Shown: piece after piece, positions 8,377 through 17,271 of the stretch | Position numbering within the stretch: the first letter of the stretch is position 1 | How the letters are laid out: each line of letters opens with the position of its first letter | NCBI GenBank assembly: GCA_903823665.1 | Contig: CAIJTR010000156.1 | Coordinates: 1-61,277 of the forward strand | DNA length: 61,277 bases | From: an uncultured Rhodospirillales bacterium | GTDB lineage: Bacteria; Pseudomonadota; Alphaproteobacteria; Acetobacterales; Acetobacteraceae | Reading direction: 5' to 3' | Position numbers and translations under genes: made by a program | The notes under the pieces: model-generated | Told to the model about the DNA's origin: nothing | Seen by the model: only the letters and a program-made list of their open reading frames with translations | Databases searched by the model: none

Positions 8377-10704
8377 ATGATCGACACGCTGACGGGCGCG
8401 GCCGGTGGTCTGACCACCGATCAGGCGGCCCGGCGGCTGGCGACTGATGGACCGAATGCTGTGGCGGATGTGGCGGAGCATCCGGCGCAGCGGGCGATTT
8501 CAAAGCTGTGGGCACCGGTGCCTTGGATGCTGGAGGCGGCGATTGTTCTGCAGATCGTCGCAGGCCGTTATGCCGAGGCTGGCGTGGTGGCGGGATTGCT
8601 GCTGACCAATGCGGCACTTGGTTTTTTCCAGGAGGGGCGGGCGCAGGCGACGCTGGCGGCGCTTAAATCCAGGCTTGCACTGTTCGCCGCCGCCCATCGT
8701 GACGGAACATGGCGCAACGTGCCGGTGGCGGAGCTGGTGGTGGGCGACGTCGTCACATTGTCGTTGGGCGGTGTGGTGCCGGCCGATATTCGTCTCGACG
8801 CGGGCTCGATTCTTGTTGACCAGTCGATGCTGACGGGAGAGTCGGTGCCGGTTGAGGCAGGTGCGGGTTTTGATGCACTGGCGGGTGCGTTGGTGCGTCG
8901 AGGCGAGGCGGTGGGCCACGTGACGGCCACTGGTGCAAGGACCAAGTTTGGTCACTCGGCTGAGCTTGTGCGCACTGCGAAAGTTGAAAGCGCGGCGCAG
9001 AAGACAACGTTTTCGGTGGTTCGCAACCTGATCCTGTTCAATGGGTTGGTGACGGTGCTTTTGGCCGTTTATGCCGTCCGCCGGGGATTGCCGCAGGCTG
9101 ATGTGATCTCGCTGGTGCTGGTGGCTGTACTGGCCTCGATTCCGATGGCGTTGCCTGCGATGTTCACCTTGGCGGCGGCGGTGGGCGCACGGGCGCTGGC
9201 GCGGCAGGGCGTGTTGCCGACCAGTCTTTCGGCGGTGGACGAGGCAGCTGGGATTGATGTGTTGTGCGCCGATAAAACCGGAACGCTGACGCAGAACGCG
9301 CTGGTGGTGACGACGGCGCAGGCGATGGCGGGGTTCGATGAGCCGCAATTGCTGGCATTGGCGGCGCTGGCGAGTTCAGATGGGGGACAAGACCCGGTTG
9401 ACGGCGCAATTCGTGCGGCGGCTTTGGCAAGACCGTTTGCGCATCCTCCGGTTCTGGTCAGCTTTGTGCCGTTCGACCCACAGAACAAGCGAGCTGAGGC
9501 TGCGGTGCGCAGGCCGGATGGGGCGATCTGGCGCGTGGTGAAGGGGGCCTATGCGGTGGTGGCACCGCTGGCGACGGGCCTGGGCGATGCCGACGTGGTT
9601 TTGGCGCAGCTGCAAGGGCGAGGGTATCGCGTGCTGGCCGTCGCCGCCGGGCCGGAGGGGGCGCTGAAGCTAGCCGGGTTTATTGCCCTCAGTGACCCGC
9701 CACGCGCGGATTCGAAGGTGCTGGTGGATGAATTGCGCGGCCTTGGCGTGCGGATGGTGATGGTGACCGGTGACGCAGAGGTGACGGCGCGGGTGGTCGC
9801 GGCGTCGATAGGGATTGTGGGCAAGGTTTGGTCAAAAACACCGCTGCCGGATGACCTCAAGGCAGATGATTACGCAATTTATGCGGGCGTGCTGCCGGAG
9901 GATAAGTTCCGTCTGGTGAAGGCATTGCAGGCGGCTGGGCATATCGTTGGGATGTGCGGGGATGGGGCCAATGATGCACCTGCGCTGCGGCAGGCGCAGA
10001 TGGGGATTGCGGTTTCTACGGCGACTGATGTGGCGAAATCTGCGGCTGGCATTGTGCTGACGGAGCCTGGACTGGCCGGAATTGTGGCCTCCATCCGCGA
10101 GGGGCGCATGACGTATCAGCGGGTGCTGACCTACACGCTGCGCTCGATCATTCACAAAGTGGTGCAGGTTCTGTTTCTGGCGGGGGGCCTCGTGATGACG
10201 GGCGGTGCCATTCTGACGCCGACGCTGATGGTGTTGATGATGGTGACCGGCGATGTATTGGCGATGTCGTCTTCCACGGACAATGTGCAGCCTTCGGCCA
10301 CGCCCAATGTATGGCGGATTGGGCGGCTGACGCTGGCGGGCATTGGGCTTGGATTTGTTGATCTGGCCTTTTGCCTGACATGTCTTGCGGCAGGTAAGTT
10401 CGGTCTCAAGCTGGACCTGGCGACTTTGCAGACATTGACGGTGGCGACGCTGGTGTTTGGTGGGCAGGCGATTTTTTACACGGCCAGAGAGCGCCGGCAT
10501 ATGTGGAGTTCGTGGCCTGGGCATTGGTTGTTGCTGTCATCGGCCATCGACGTCGCTATCGTCAGCACTTTGGCATTGAATGGCTGGCTGATGGCACCGC
10601 TGGCACCGGCTATTTTGGCCAGCATATTTGGCGCTGCGGTGTTGCTGGCCTTCACGATGGACGGCATCAAGACGTTGCTGTTCTGGAGGTTGCGGGTGTC
10701 GTGA
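8377..10704 (+). CDS. P-type H+-translocating ATPase (P3A family)
   Basis: Plasma-membrane proton pump that exports H+ with ATP hydrolysis through an aspartyl-phosphate intermediate. The 775-residue protein has the actuator loop DQSMLTGESVPVEAG, the transmembrane-4 region VLASIPMALPAMFTLAAAVG, phosphorylation site DKTGTLTQN (Asp about residue 299) and the hinge MCGDGANDAPALRQAQMG. The PMALPA motif and the absence of metal-binding N-terminal domains or CPC place it with P3A ATPases rather than Ca2+ or Cu+ pumps. CGGAG lies just upstream of the ATG. Such pumps are common in acid-tolerant bacteria and fit an acidophilic Acetobacteraceae host (inference). Confidence 0.9.
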   Translation: MIDTLTGAAGGLTTDQAARRLATDGPNAVADVAEHPAQRAISKLWAPVPWMLEAAIVLQIVAGRYAEAGVVAGLLLTNAALGFFQEGRAQATLAALKSRLALFAAAHRDGTWRNVPVAELVVGDVVTLSLGGVVPADIRLDAGSILVDQSMLTGESVPVEAGAGFDALAGALVRRGEAVGHVTATGARTKFGHSAELVRTAKVESAAQKTTFSVVRNLILFNGLVTVLLAVYAVRRGLPQADVISLVLVAVLASIPMALPAMFTLAAAVGARALARQGVLPTSLSAVDEAAGIDVLCADKTGTLTQNALVVTTAQAMAGFDEPQLLALAALASSDGGQDPVDGAIRAAALARPFAHPPVLVSFVPFDPQNKRAEAAVRRPDGAIWRVVKGAYAVVAPLATGLGDADVVLAQLQGRGYRVLAVAAGPEGALKLAGFIALSDPPRADSKVLVDELRGLGVRMVMVTGDAEVTARVVAASIGIVGKVWSKTPLPDDLKADDYAIYAGVLPEDKFRLVKALQAAGHIVGMCGDGANDAPALRQAQMGIAVSTATDVAKSAAGIVLTEPGLAGIVASIREGRMTYQRVLTYTLRSIIHKVVQVLFLAGGLVMTGGAILTPTLMVLMMVTGDVLAMSSSTDNVQPSATPNVWRIGRLTLAGIGLGFVDLAFCLTCLAAGKFGLKLDLATLQTLTVATLVFGGQAIFYTARERRHMWSSWPGHWLLLSSAIDVAIVSTLALNGWLMAPLAPAILASIFGAAVLLAFTMDGIKTLLFWRLRVS

Positions 10705-10809
10705 AGGTGGGCTGGGGCTGAGTAGTTTCCGGCACTGATTGTGTTGACGGCGGGACATCACATGCAAAACCACGGGCCCATTGCGGCTCAAAAGCATGGA
10801 GTGATTTCA

Positions 10810-11676
10810 ATGTCTGGCCACAGCACACGCCCTTCGATCACAAAAGATTCCGTCTGGTTTATCACTGGCTGTTCGACCGGCTTTGGCCATGAACTTGCCA
10901 CGCAGTTGGTGGCGCAAGGATCGCCGGTTGCGGTGACGGCGCGTGATCCGTCTGAGTTGAGTGCGTTCAATGATCACGCCAACGCTTTGGTGCTGAAGTT
11001 GGACGTGACGGACAAGGCCGCGGTTGAGGCGGCGGTGTCTGCGGCGGAGGCGAAGTTTGGGCGCATTGATGTGCTCGTGAACAATGCCGGGATTGGGTAT
11101 TTCGCCGCCGTGGAGGAGGGCGAGGATGCCGAGATCAGAAAGATGTTCGACGTCAATCTGTTCGGCATGGGCGAGATGATCCGCGCGGTGCTGCCATCGA
11201 TGCGCAAGCGCCGGCATGGTTTCATCGTCAATATCTCATCGATCGGCGGCTTGCGCTCGTTCCCCGCTATTGGATGGTACAATGCCAGCAAGTTCGCGGT
11301 GGAGGGGCTGTCGGCCGCGTTGTGGCAAGAGGTGGAGCCGCTTGGCATTGGCGTGATGGTTGTGGAGCCGAGTGGGTTTCGCACGGATTGGGCGGGGCGT
11401 TCGGCTGATGAGAGCAAAGGCCAAATTGCTGATTATGCGGCAACCGCAGGGCAGTCGCGGCTGAATGTGCGTGCGGTTTCAGGTCACCAAGCTGGGGACC
11501 CGGTGCGGGCTGCTGCTGCAATTATCAAGGTGGTTGAGGGACCAAATCCGCCACATCACCTGCTGCTCGGCAATGCCGCCTATGACGGTGCGATCGGCAT
11601 ACTTGCAGATCTGCGCGACAATTTTGTGAAATGGGAAGCGGTGAGCCGTGGTGCGGATTTTCCCAAGGGGCATTGA
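10810..11676 (+). CDS. Short-chain dehydrogenase/reductase (classical SDR)
   Basis: A 288-residue NAD(P)-dependent oxidoreductase with cofactor motif TGCSTGFG, structural NNAG, catalytic NISSIGG serine region and the YNASK catalytic Tyr-x-x-x-Lys. The T-G-C-S-T-G-F-G type is common in the SDR subgroup annotated as oxidoreductase/SDR family NAD(P)-dependent protein of unknown substrate. The frame is open from 10741, but the ATG at 10810 has GGAG at 10798-10801 with eight bases between and gives the conserved N-terminus, so it is chosen. The substrate is unknown. Location after the H+-ATPase gives no direct clue. Confidence 0.85.
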   Translation: MSGHSTRPSITKDSVWFITGCSTGFGHELATQLVAQGSPVAVTARDPSELSAFNDHANALVLKLDVTDKAAVEAAVSAAEAKFGRIDVLVNNAGIGYFAAVEEGEDAEIRKMFDVNLFGMGEMIRAVLPSMRKRRHGFIVNISSIGGLRSFPAIGWYNASKFAVEGLSAALWQEVEPLGIGVMVVEPSGFRTDWAGRSADESKGQIADYAATAGQSRLNVRAVSGHQAGDPVRAAAAIIKVVEGPNPPHHLLLGNAAYDGAIGILADLRDNFVKWEAVSRGADFPKGH

Positions 11677-11912
11677 CGAGAAAAGGCGCGTTGCCGTGCA
11701 AAAATTGTCATCACAAATGGAAAGCCAATATCAGGAGGAATGGCTTCATTCCCAAACGAGCCCTGATTGTACTGGCGTTCGCCGCAATCGGAATGCTCGA
11801 TGCTGCGGGAGAAGTGCCGTGTGTGCCATCACAGACAGACATCGTGGCGCAGCGTGGTGAAGCTGCGCGTGGCGGCCGTGGGCACGGCAGCGCTGGACAG
11901 GGCAGCGCTGGG

Positions 11913-12398
11913 CTATCTGGCAGCTTTGCTGTCGCGCTGAGCGAGTTTGGTTTGTGCGGTGTGGGACGCGTCCTGTAAGGCGGCGTTGGTGGGGCGGCGG
12001 GGAGAGAACAGGCGGAACGCCGCTTTGATGACGAGGCTTTGATAATGGGCCGCGCGCTCGGGCGTGTGAGAGTGGTAATGGCCGATCGCCACCAACAGAT
12101 TGCCGTGTGCGGCGTCAAGTTCGGTGCGCAGAATGGCTCCACCCGCGGCGACGTTGAAGCAGGGGTCGTCCATCAGGCGGGCGCGCACCTTGTCTGGCGG
12201 GAGGCCGGATTGCTTTGACACCCATGGGATCCAGACCGTGTTGACCTGCATTGGGCCGAGATCCTCGGAGCCATCGGTGTTGCGGCTGGCCATATGGACC
12301 GAACCGCCTTCAACGGATTGGATGGCAGCCAGCGCCCGTGGCGGCAGATGATAGAACGACGCGGTGGCCAGCATGCAGGCCAGAAACGGCACGGCCAT
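11913..12398 (-). CDS. Lytic transglycosylase, VirB1/IagB-like
   Basis: A 161-residue protein with a hydrophobic N-terminal signal-like stretch. Its single SLT-type domain contains IQSVEGG (probable catalytic Glu), RNTDGSEDLGPMQVNTVW and an ARLMDDPCFNVAAGGAIL segment, matching small lytic transglycosylases such as VirB1/IagB. These cleave peptidoglycan glycan strands locally so that secretion or pilus machines can pass. It lies 195 bases downstream of gspG on the same strand, close to the prepilin peptidase. That is consistent with a periplasm-spanning secretion or pilus apparatus, most of which is not in this window. The remaining ~40 C-terminal residues are low complexity. Confidence 0.78.
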   Translation of the reverse strand: MAVPFLACMLATASFYHLPPRALAAIQSVEGGSVHMASRNTDGSEDLGPMQVNTVWIPWVSKQSGLPPDKVRARLMDDPCFNVAAGGAILRTELDAAHGNLLVAIGHYHSHTPERAAHYQSLVIKAAFRLFSPRRPTNAALQDASHTAQTKLAQRDSKAAR

Positions 12399-12593
12399 CG
12401 GCGTTCACACCGGCTGGTTAAGAGGGCGTGCCATGATGCAACGGACGATTTCCTGCGCAGTTGTCATGGCATCATCCTCGACGGCGGCTTGCAGGGTGCA
12501 TTCACGTGAATTTGTGGTTCAACTGGCCTGCAAACGCAAGCTGATCCGCATCTGGTGACCTCGGTGGGCTGAAGCATATCCTGCGCGGCGGCG

Positions 12594-13004
12594 TCAGGGA
12601 TTGCAGATCTGTTCGCCGCTGGTGCCGCCAGGGCCTGCGGAGCATAGGTCATAGTCATGGTTGCTGCGGGCGGAGGGTTGCTTGTAGGTCCATGGGTGGC
12701 TCCATGGGTCCATTGGCACACCGCCTTTGACGTAGGGGCCGTTCCAGGCGGAGATTCCGCGCGGGCGGTCGGCGAGGGCGGCGAGGCCCTGTTCGGTTGT
12801 GGGGTAGTTCCCGACATCGAGCTTGTAGAGATCGAGCACAGAACCGATCCGTTCCAGGGACTGCTTGGCGACTGAGCCGCGGGCGTTGCCGAGCTGGCGC
12901 AGGGCGGCGGGGGCGACGAGACCGATCAGCAGTCCGAGAATGGCGATCACCACCAGAATTTCCAGAAGTGTGAAGCCCGCTTCACGTGGCCGGTTGAGCG
13001 TCAT
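12594..13004 (-). CDS. gspG: Type II secretion major pseudopilin GspG
   Basis: A 136-residue pseudopilin with the class III signal REAG/FTLLEILVVIAILG (prepilin cleavage after Gly, Glu at +5). The hydrophobic stem follows, then NYPTTEQGLAAL and the GISAWNGPYVKGG and DPWSHPW segments that define GspG, including the calcium-binding-loop region near the C-terminus. The ATG at 13004 is preferred because GAAGGAG lies 10-16 bases upstream. An in-frame ATG at 13022 would place that site inside the gene. No other gsp genes are adjacent, only a divergent prepilin peptidase. Either the rest of the T2SS is elsewhere or this is an orphan. Confidence 0.92.
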   Translation of the reverse strand: MTLNRPREAGFTLLEILVVIAILGLLIGLVAPAALRQLGNARGSVAKQSLERIGSVLDLYKLDVGNYPTTEQGLAALADRPRGISAWNGPYVKGGVPMDPWSHPWTYKQPSARSNHDYDLCSAGPGGTSGEQICNP

Positions 13005-13235
13005 CGCGTGCGTCTCCTTCATCCATTCATTTCTTTGTAAGGCAGTGCTTACGGCTGGCAGACAGGGTGGGCAAGAGAACGTCTGATGGCACCTGATGGC
13101 GTCTGTGAACAGCGCGTGCTTGTTCTTCGCCGGGCACGGCGGGCACGTCCCGGTTGGATCGGTGCGGCGAGAAGTTGGATGAGCAGCGTAGGCTTGCTTG
13201 TAGAGCGTGGGCGTGGCTTTGGGGGTGTGGGGCCG

Positions 13236-14009
13236 ATGTGGTTGTTGCCGGTTTTGCTGGCCCCGTTTATGGGCAGTTTTCTTGGTGTTCTGATTGCGCG
13301 TCTGCCTGGAGGGGAGGGGATTGCGCTGAGCGGGACTTCGGCCGCGCGGTCGCAGTGCGCTTCGTGCCGCCGTGTTCTCAGCCCGCTCGATCTGGTGCCG
13401 GTGGTGAGTTTTTTGGTGCTGCGGGGGCGGTGCCGGACGTGTGGTGCGCCGATTGGGTGGTTTCACCTTGTGATCGAACTGGCGGTGATGGGTGTTTCGG
13501 TGTGGGTGTTGGCTGTGGAGACTGAGCCTGAGCGGATTTGGCTGGATTGCGGCCTGGGTTGGGTGCTGCTGACGCTGGCCTGGATTGATTGGCGGCATTT
13601 CATTTTGCCGGACGTGCTGACGCTGCCGCTGGTGCTGGCGGGGCTGGTGGCGAACTCGTGGCTGGATGGCGAGTGGCCAATCGACGGCGCAATTGGCGCG
13701 GTGCTGGGCTATGCGGGTTTTCGGGGGATTGAGCTGGGCTATCGGGCGCTGCGGGGGCGGGATGGCCTGGGGCAGGGCGATGCGAAGCTGATGGCGGCGG
13801 CAGGGGCCTGGGTGGGCTGGGTGAATTTGCCGTTTGTGATGGTCGGGGCGGCGGTGGTGGGGATTGCTCTGGCTGTGGTTCGTGGGGAGGGATTGTCCGG
13901 CAAGGTGGTTATTCCGTTTGGGCCTTGTATCGCTTTGGCGGTGTGGGTGGTTTGGCTTTACCCGATGGCGGTGGTGGAGCTTTCGCAGGCTTGGCTTGCT
14001 TGGGGGTGA
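13236..14009 (+). CDS. Prepilin peptidase (A24 family, leader peptidase/N-methyltransferase)
   Basis: Integral membrane aspartic protease that cleaves and may methylate prepilins such as GspG. It contains the two CxxC motifs of the methylase domain (CASC and CRTCGAP), the first catalytic Asp in WIDWRHFILPD and the second in GLGQGDAKLMAAAGAWVG, with at least six further hydrophobic segments. The frame is open back to 13086. The ATG at 13236 gives 257 residues starting with a membrane helix (MWLLPVLLAPFMGSFLGVL), which is the family start. The gene is divergent from gspG, which may be its substrate. A large hairpin lies 17 bases past its stop. Confidence 0.9.
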   Translation: MWLLPVLLAPFMGSFLGVLIARLPGGEGIALSGTSAARSQCASCRRVLSPLDLVPVVSFLVLRGRCRTCGAPIGWFHLVIELAVMGVSVWVLAVETEPERIWLDCGLGWVLLTLAWIDWRHFILPDVLTLPLVLAGLVANSWLDGEWPIDGAIGAVLGYAGFRGIELGYRALRGRDGLGQGDAKLMAAAGAWVGWVNLPFVMVGAAVVGIALAVVRGEGLSGKVVIPFGPCIALAVWVVWLYPMAVVELSQAWLAWG

Positions 14010-14026
14010 TGGGGCGTAGGATGCAG

Positions 14027-14082
14027 TTCGCTTTGGAACCGCACCATTCTCTGCGGTGAAAATGGTGCAGTTCCAAAGCGAA
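14027..14082. repeat. Large near-perfect inverted repeat (22-bp arms)
   Basis: Arm 14027-14048 pairs with 14061-14082 at 21 of 22 positions, separated by a 12-base loop. The inner ends are GCACCATT and AATGGTGC. The structure lies 17 bases past the prepilin peptidase stop and 84 bases before the next candidate gene. There is no T-run directly after the stem, so it is not a classical intrinsic terminator. It could be an mRNA-stabilising or REP-like element, or a protein-binding palindrome. No second copy was noticed by eye in this window. Confidence 0.75.
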
Positions 14083-14165
14083 GGCACCCTGCGTTAATTA
14101 TTCTTGCATCATGTTCGGTTTTGTGTCATGTGAGATAACTCAATCTCTAACGCAGGAACCAATCC

Positions 14166-14666
14166 ATGACCTCCGCCCGCATTCCCGCAACTCCTGACCT
14201 GACGGCGCTGCTCTGCCTGATGGGCGGAGCTGTGCGAGGTGCTGGGGAGCTTCAGCTGCTGATGACGTTGCTGACCATCGGAGCACTCGTGCCATCCTTC
14301 GGGATGGTGCTGCGGTTTTGGATTTCGGCCGAAGAGAAGGCCGGGTGCAATGCCGTGGAAAGTGGTGTGTGGTTTGCCGAGGTGGACGCGGATGAGGGCG
14401 AGGCGGACGATATTGGCCCGCTTTGGACCCGCGAGAGGGGCCGGGTGCTGCTGTGGTCGCATGTGACGCGGTTTGGCACCGTGATGCTCATTCCGATGGA
14501 AGGCCCGTGGCTGCAGCGTTATGAAAAGCTCGCATCGCCAGTGGCGTGTTGGGTGGCGTGTTTGGTCGCACGCCTGCAACTTTGGCTTGATTGCCAGAAA
14601 TATTTTTTCTTGCCCGTTTTGAAGTCTGTGGGGGAGTGCGCGCTATTTGTTGCGATATCAAAATGA
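14166..14666 (+). CDS. Hypothetical protein
   Basis: A 166-residue reading frame with coding-like third-position composition through about residue 125. CAGGAA lies about nine bases before the ATG. No known domain was recognised. A hydrophobic segment lies near residues 28-48. The middle part contains FAEVDADEGEADDIGPLW and VTRFGTVMLIPMEGP. The last ~35 residues are unusually rich in Cys, Trp and Phe and look less like protein, which could mean a frameshift or a degraded 3' end. It ends 21 bases before the EAL gene, tail to tail. The opposite strand also carries open frames here, so reality as a gene is only moderately supported. Confidence 0.45.
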   Translation: MTSARIPATPDLTALLCLMGGAVRGAGELQLLMTLLTIGALVPSFGMVLRFWISAEEKAGCNAVESGVWFAEVDADEGEADDIGPLWTRERGRVLLWSHVTRFGTVMLIPMEGPWLQRYEKLASPVACWVACLVARLQLWLDCQKYFFLPVLKSVGECALFVAISK

Positions 14667-14687
14667 AAAAAGCCTCAGATGGGAGTT

Positions 14688-15539
14688 TCAGGCGTTGAAC
14701 CATTTCTCGCCGGAGGGCTCTCGCAGCCTTGCCAGCATCGACTGTGCCGCGACTGGCTTGCCATATCGAAAGCCCTGGCCGGTGCGGCAGCCGAGTTCGC
14801 GCAGTACCGCCTCGGTGATCTCGGTCTCAATCCCTTCGGCGACGACGTGCAGACCCATTTCGCGGGCCAGACCGAGCGTGGCGCGCACGATCATCTCTGC
14901 CTCCCGGTCCTCGGCACAGCCGGAGACGAAGGCGCGGTCGATCTTCAATTCGCTGAACGGCAGTCGCAGCAGGCTGAGCAGGGAGGCATGGCCGGTGCCG
15001 AAATCGTCGATTGAGCAGGAAATACCGCGCGAGCGCAGTGCCTCCAATGTGCGGCGGGCTGCGGGCAGATCGATGATGGCCTGGCTTTCGGTGATCTCGG
15101 CGACCAGCGCGTGCGCGGGCACGCGGGCGCGGCACAGTGCCTGGTCGATCAAATCTGGCAACTCAGGATTGGACAGAAGAGTGGGGGAAATATTAACCGC
15201 CATGGTGATGTCCGGCACATGGCGGCGCATCAGGGCGCAGGTGTTCAGCGCATCCTGCAGCACGGCGAGCGTGAGATCGGTGATCAACCCCTCGCGTTCG
15301 GCGATGGGAATAAAGACCTCTGGATCGATCTTGCCCCGGCTTGGGCTGGTCCATCGGGCCAGAGCCTCCACCCCGATCAACTCACCGGTGGCAATCGTGA
15401 CCTTTGGCTGGAAGGCGGCGACAATTTGGCCCTGCGCCAACGCCTCCGCCAACGCAGATGCGTCATCGCGTGCGGATGTTGGTGGCAGAACGGAGACTGA
15501 GGACATGAGAGATGACGCCTTGCCGGGTGCCGCCATCAT
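14688..15539 (-). CDS. Stand-alone EAL-domain cyclic-di-GMP phosphodiesterase
   Basis: A 283-residue cytoplasmic protein consisting almost entirely of an EAL domain (about residues 35-275), with no GGDEF, PAS or membrane part. The motifs needed for c-di-GMP hydrolysis are present in order: GVEALARW, the Asn of NISPTLL, the Glu of EITES, DDFGTGHASL, the Lys of LKIDRAF, VAEGIETE and GFRYGKP. The product should therefore be an active phosphodiesterase converting c-di-GMP to pGpG. Start is the first ATG of the frame. An internal ATG at 15506 is an alternative. A PilZ-bearing chemoreceptor lies a few genes downstream. Confidence 0.88.
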   Translation of the reverse strand: MMAAPGKASSLMSSVSVLPPTSARDDASALAEALAQGQIVAAFQPKVTIATGELIGVEALARWTSPSRGKIDPEVFIPIAEREGLITDLTLAVLQDALNTCALMRRHVPDITMAVNISPTLLSNPELPDLIDQALCRARVPAHALVAEITESQAIIDLPAARRTLEALRSRGISCSIDDFGTGHASLLSLLRLPFSELKIDRAFVSGCAEDREAEMIVRATLGLAREMGLHVVAEGIETEITEAVLRELGCRTGQGFRYGKPVAAQSMLARLREPSGEKWFNA

Positions 15540-15716
15540 CCCCGCTGGAGATAAACAAGCAGTTAAGTTTGCGACCTGGAGCTGTGAATTTCACCGATGC
15601 AATGCTGCGCCGCCGCAAACAAGCGTGGTGGCCCGGCACTTTCATGCTTTACTAGTGCCCATGGGCATCCACGTGTTGCCTCGCATATTGCATCGCTCCA
15701 GCCCGTGACAGGCCCC

Positions 15717-17267
15717 ATGGACGCAGCCCCTGAGCCCACGCCCGATTTGTCGCCTGCCAGCAGCGAAGCCGAGGCACCGCCGATCGTCTTCAGCCATGAG
15801 CAAATTCTGAAGGTTGTCACCGGCATTTTGCTGTGCATCCTGCTCGCCGCCATCGATCAGACGGTGGTGGTGCCTGCGGTGCCTTCGATTGCAGCCGATC
15901 TGTCAGGCTTCAGCCATCTCTCATGGATCATCACAGCGTATTTGCTGACCTCGACGATTGCGACGCCGATTTATGGCAAGCTGTCCGATATTTACGGCCG
16001 GCGGGCGCTGTTGTTGCCGGCGATTGTGCTGTTCGTTGCCGCCTCCATGCTGTGTGGCTTTGCGCAGAATTTGATGCAGTTGATCGGCGCGCGGGCGTTG
16101 CAGGGGCTGGGCGGTGCCGGGCTGATGGCAATGGCGCAGGCCTCGATTGCTGATGTGGTGAGCCCCCGCGAACGGGGCCGCTATCAAGGCTATATGGCGG
16201 GCACCTGGGGTGTGGCGAGTGTGGCGGGCCCCATTCTGGGCGGTTGGATTACCGATTATGCCTCATGGCGGTGGATTTTCTGGATCAACCTGCCGGTTGG
16301 GATTGCAGCGTTTATGCTGTCGAGCTCGGCCTTGAAGATGCTGCCGGTGAAGACCTCCAAGGCGCGGATCGATTATGTGGGGGCGGCCCTGCTGGCTGCT
16401 TGCACCACGGCAGCGCTGCTGGTGCTCAGCTGGGGCGGCAGTGAATATGCATGGTCGTCTCCGATCATTCTGGGGCTGTCGGCATTTGCAGTTATTTTGA
16501 TGGTTCTGCTGGTTCGGCAGGAACGGCGCGATGCCGACCCGCTGGTGCCGCCGCGGTTGTTCCAGAGCAATGTGTTCACCCGCGGCGTGATCATGGCGTC
16601 GATCAACAGCGGGGCGATGTTTGGTGCCGTGTTCCTGCTGCCGCTGTATTTCCAGCTGATCCGCGGGGCCGACGCCTCGCTGGCGGGTTCGCTGATCGTG
16701 CCTTACCTCGCCGCGAACTGCGTCGGTGCGTTCAGTGGGGGGCAGATTGCCCGGCGGATCGGGCGGGTGAAGCGGCTGATGCAGGTGGGCCTGGGCGGCA
16801 CGGTCGTGGGCTTTGCTATGTTGGCCACGGTTGGCGCGGGAACACCCTATATTCTAGCACTCATCTATATGTTGGTGGTCGGCTACGGGATTGGTTTGGT
16901 GATGCCCTGCTCCCTGGTCAGCATTCAGAACGCGGCTGAACGGCGTGATGTGGGGGCGGCGACCGGCGCGTTCCTGTTCCTGCGCTCGATGGGCGGTGCA
17001 TTGGGCAGCACGCTGGCAGGCGTGATTTTGATCGGCCGATTCCGGTCACTTGCTGCGAGCGGCGGGATTGTTGGGGCGATCGACCTCGGCGCATTGCGCG
17101 CCCCGGCACCGGGTGTGCCTGGGCTTGATGCAAGCTCGCGTGCGGTGGCCGAACTCGCGCTTGCAGGCGGCTTTCATGCAGCCTTTATCGGCTGCGCCGT
17201 GCTGGCGGCAATGGCGTTTGTGACGTGCTGGTCAATGGAGGATCAGCCGCTGCGCACGACTGGCTGA
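15717..17267 (+). CDS. MFS multidrug exporter, DHA2 (EmrB/QacA) type
   Basis: A 516-residue inner-membrane antiporter with about 14 transmembrane segments. Motif A is YGKLSDIYGRR and motif C is ASVAGPILGGWITD. IDQTVVVPAVPSIAADL at the end of TM1 is typical of the DHA2 drug:H+ antiporter family. The ATG at 15717 is preferred over the further upstream frame start at 15597, because it leaves a ~45-residue cytoplasmic N-terminus and the upstream part lacks coding character. The gene is convergent with the NtaA-type monooxygenase gene, 4 bases apart. The substrate is unknown. Confidence 0.88.
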   Translation: MDAAPEPTPDLSPASSEAEAPPIVFSHEQILKVVTGILLCILLAAIDQTVVVPAVPSIAADLSGFSHLSWIITAYLLTSTIATPIYGKLSDIYGRRALLLPAIVLFVAASMLCGFAQNLMQLIGARALQGLGGAGLMAMAQASIADVVSPRERGRYQGYMAGTWGVASVAGPILGGWITDYASWRWIFWINLPVGIAAFMLSSSALKMLPVKTSKARIDYVGAALLAACTTAALLVLSWGGSEYAWSSPIILGLSAFAVILMVLLVRQERRDADPLVPPRLFQSNVFTRGVIMASINSGAMFGAVFLLPLYFQLIRGADASLAGSLIVPYLAANCVGAFSGGQIARRIGRVKRLMQVGLGGTVVGFAMLATVGAGTPYILALIYMLVVGYGIGLVMPCSLVSIQNAAERRDVGAATGAFLFLRSMGGALGSTLAGVILIGRFRSLAASGGIVGAIDLGALRAPAPGVPGLDASSRAVAELALAGGFHAAFIGCAVLAAMAFVTCWSMEDQPLRTTG

Positions 17268-17271
17268 GCCT

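Noticed and set aside
11677-11912. Small frame with signal-like segment (RALIVLAFAAIGMLDAAGEV) on the + strand
   Set aside because: No good start codon with ribosome site in that frame; the rest is low-complexity Gly/Ala/Ser-rich. The 236-base gap holds no gene that I can support.
12500-12511. Perfect palindrome ATTCACGTGAAT in the gap between gspG and the transglycosylase
   Set aside because: Short, single, and with no second copy seen; chance cannot be excluded.
12594-14087. 497-residue minus-strand frame across the prepilin peptidase gene
   Set aside because: Only its C-terminal 136 residues (GspG) are a real protein; the rest is the shadow of the peptidase gene.
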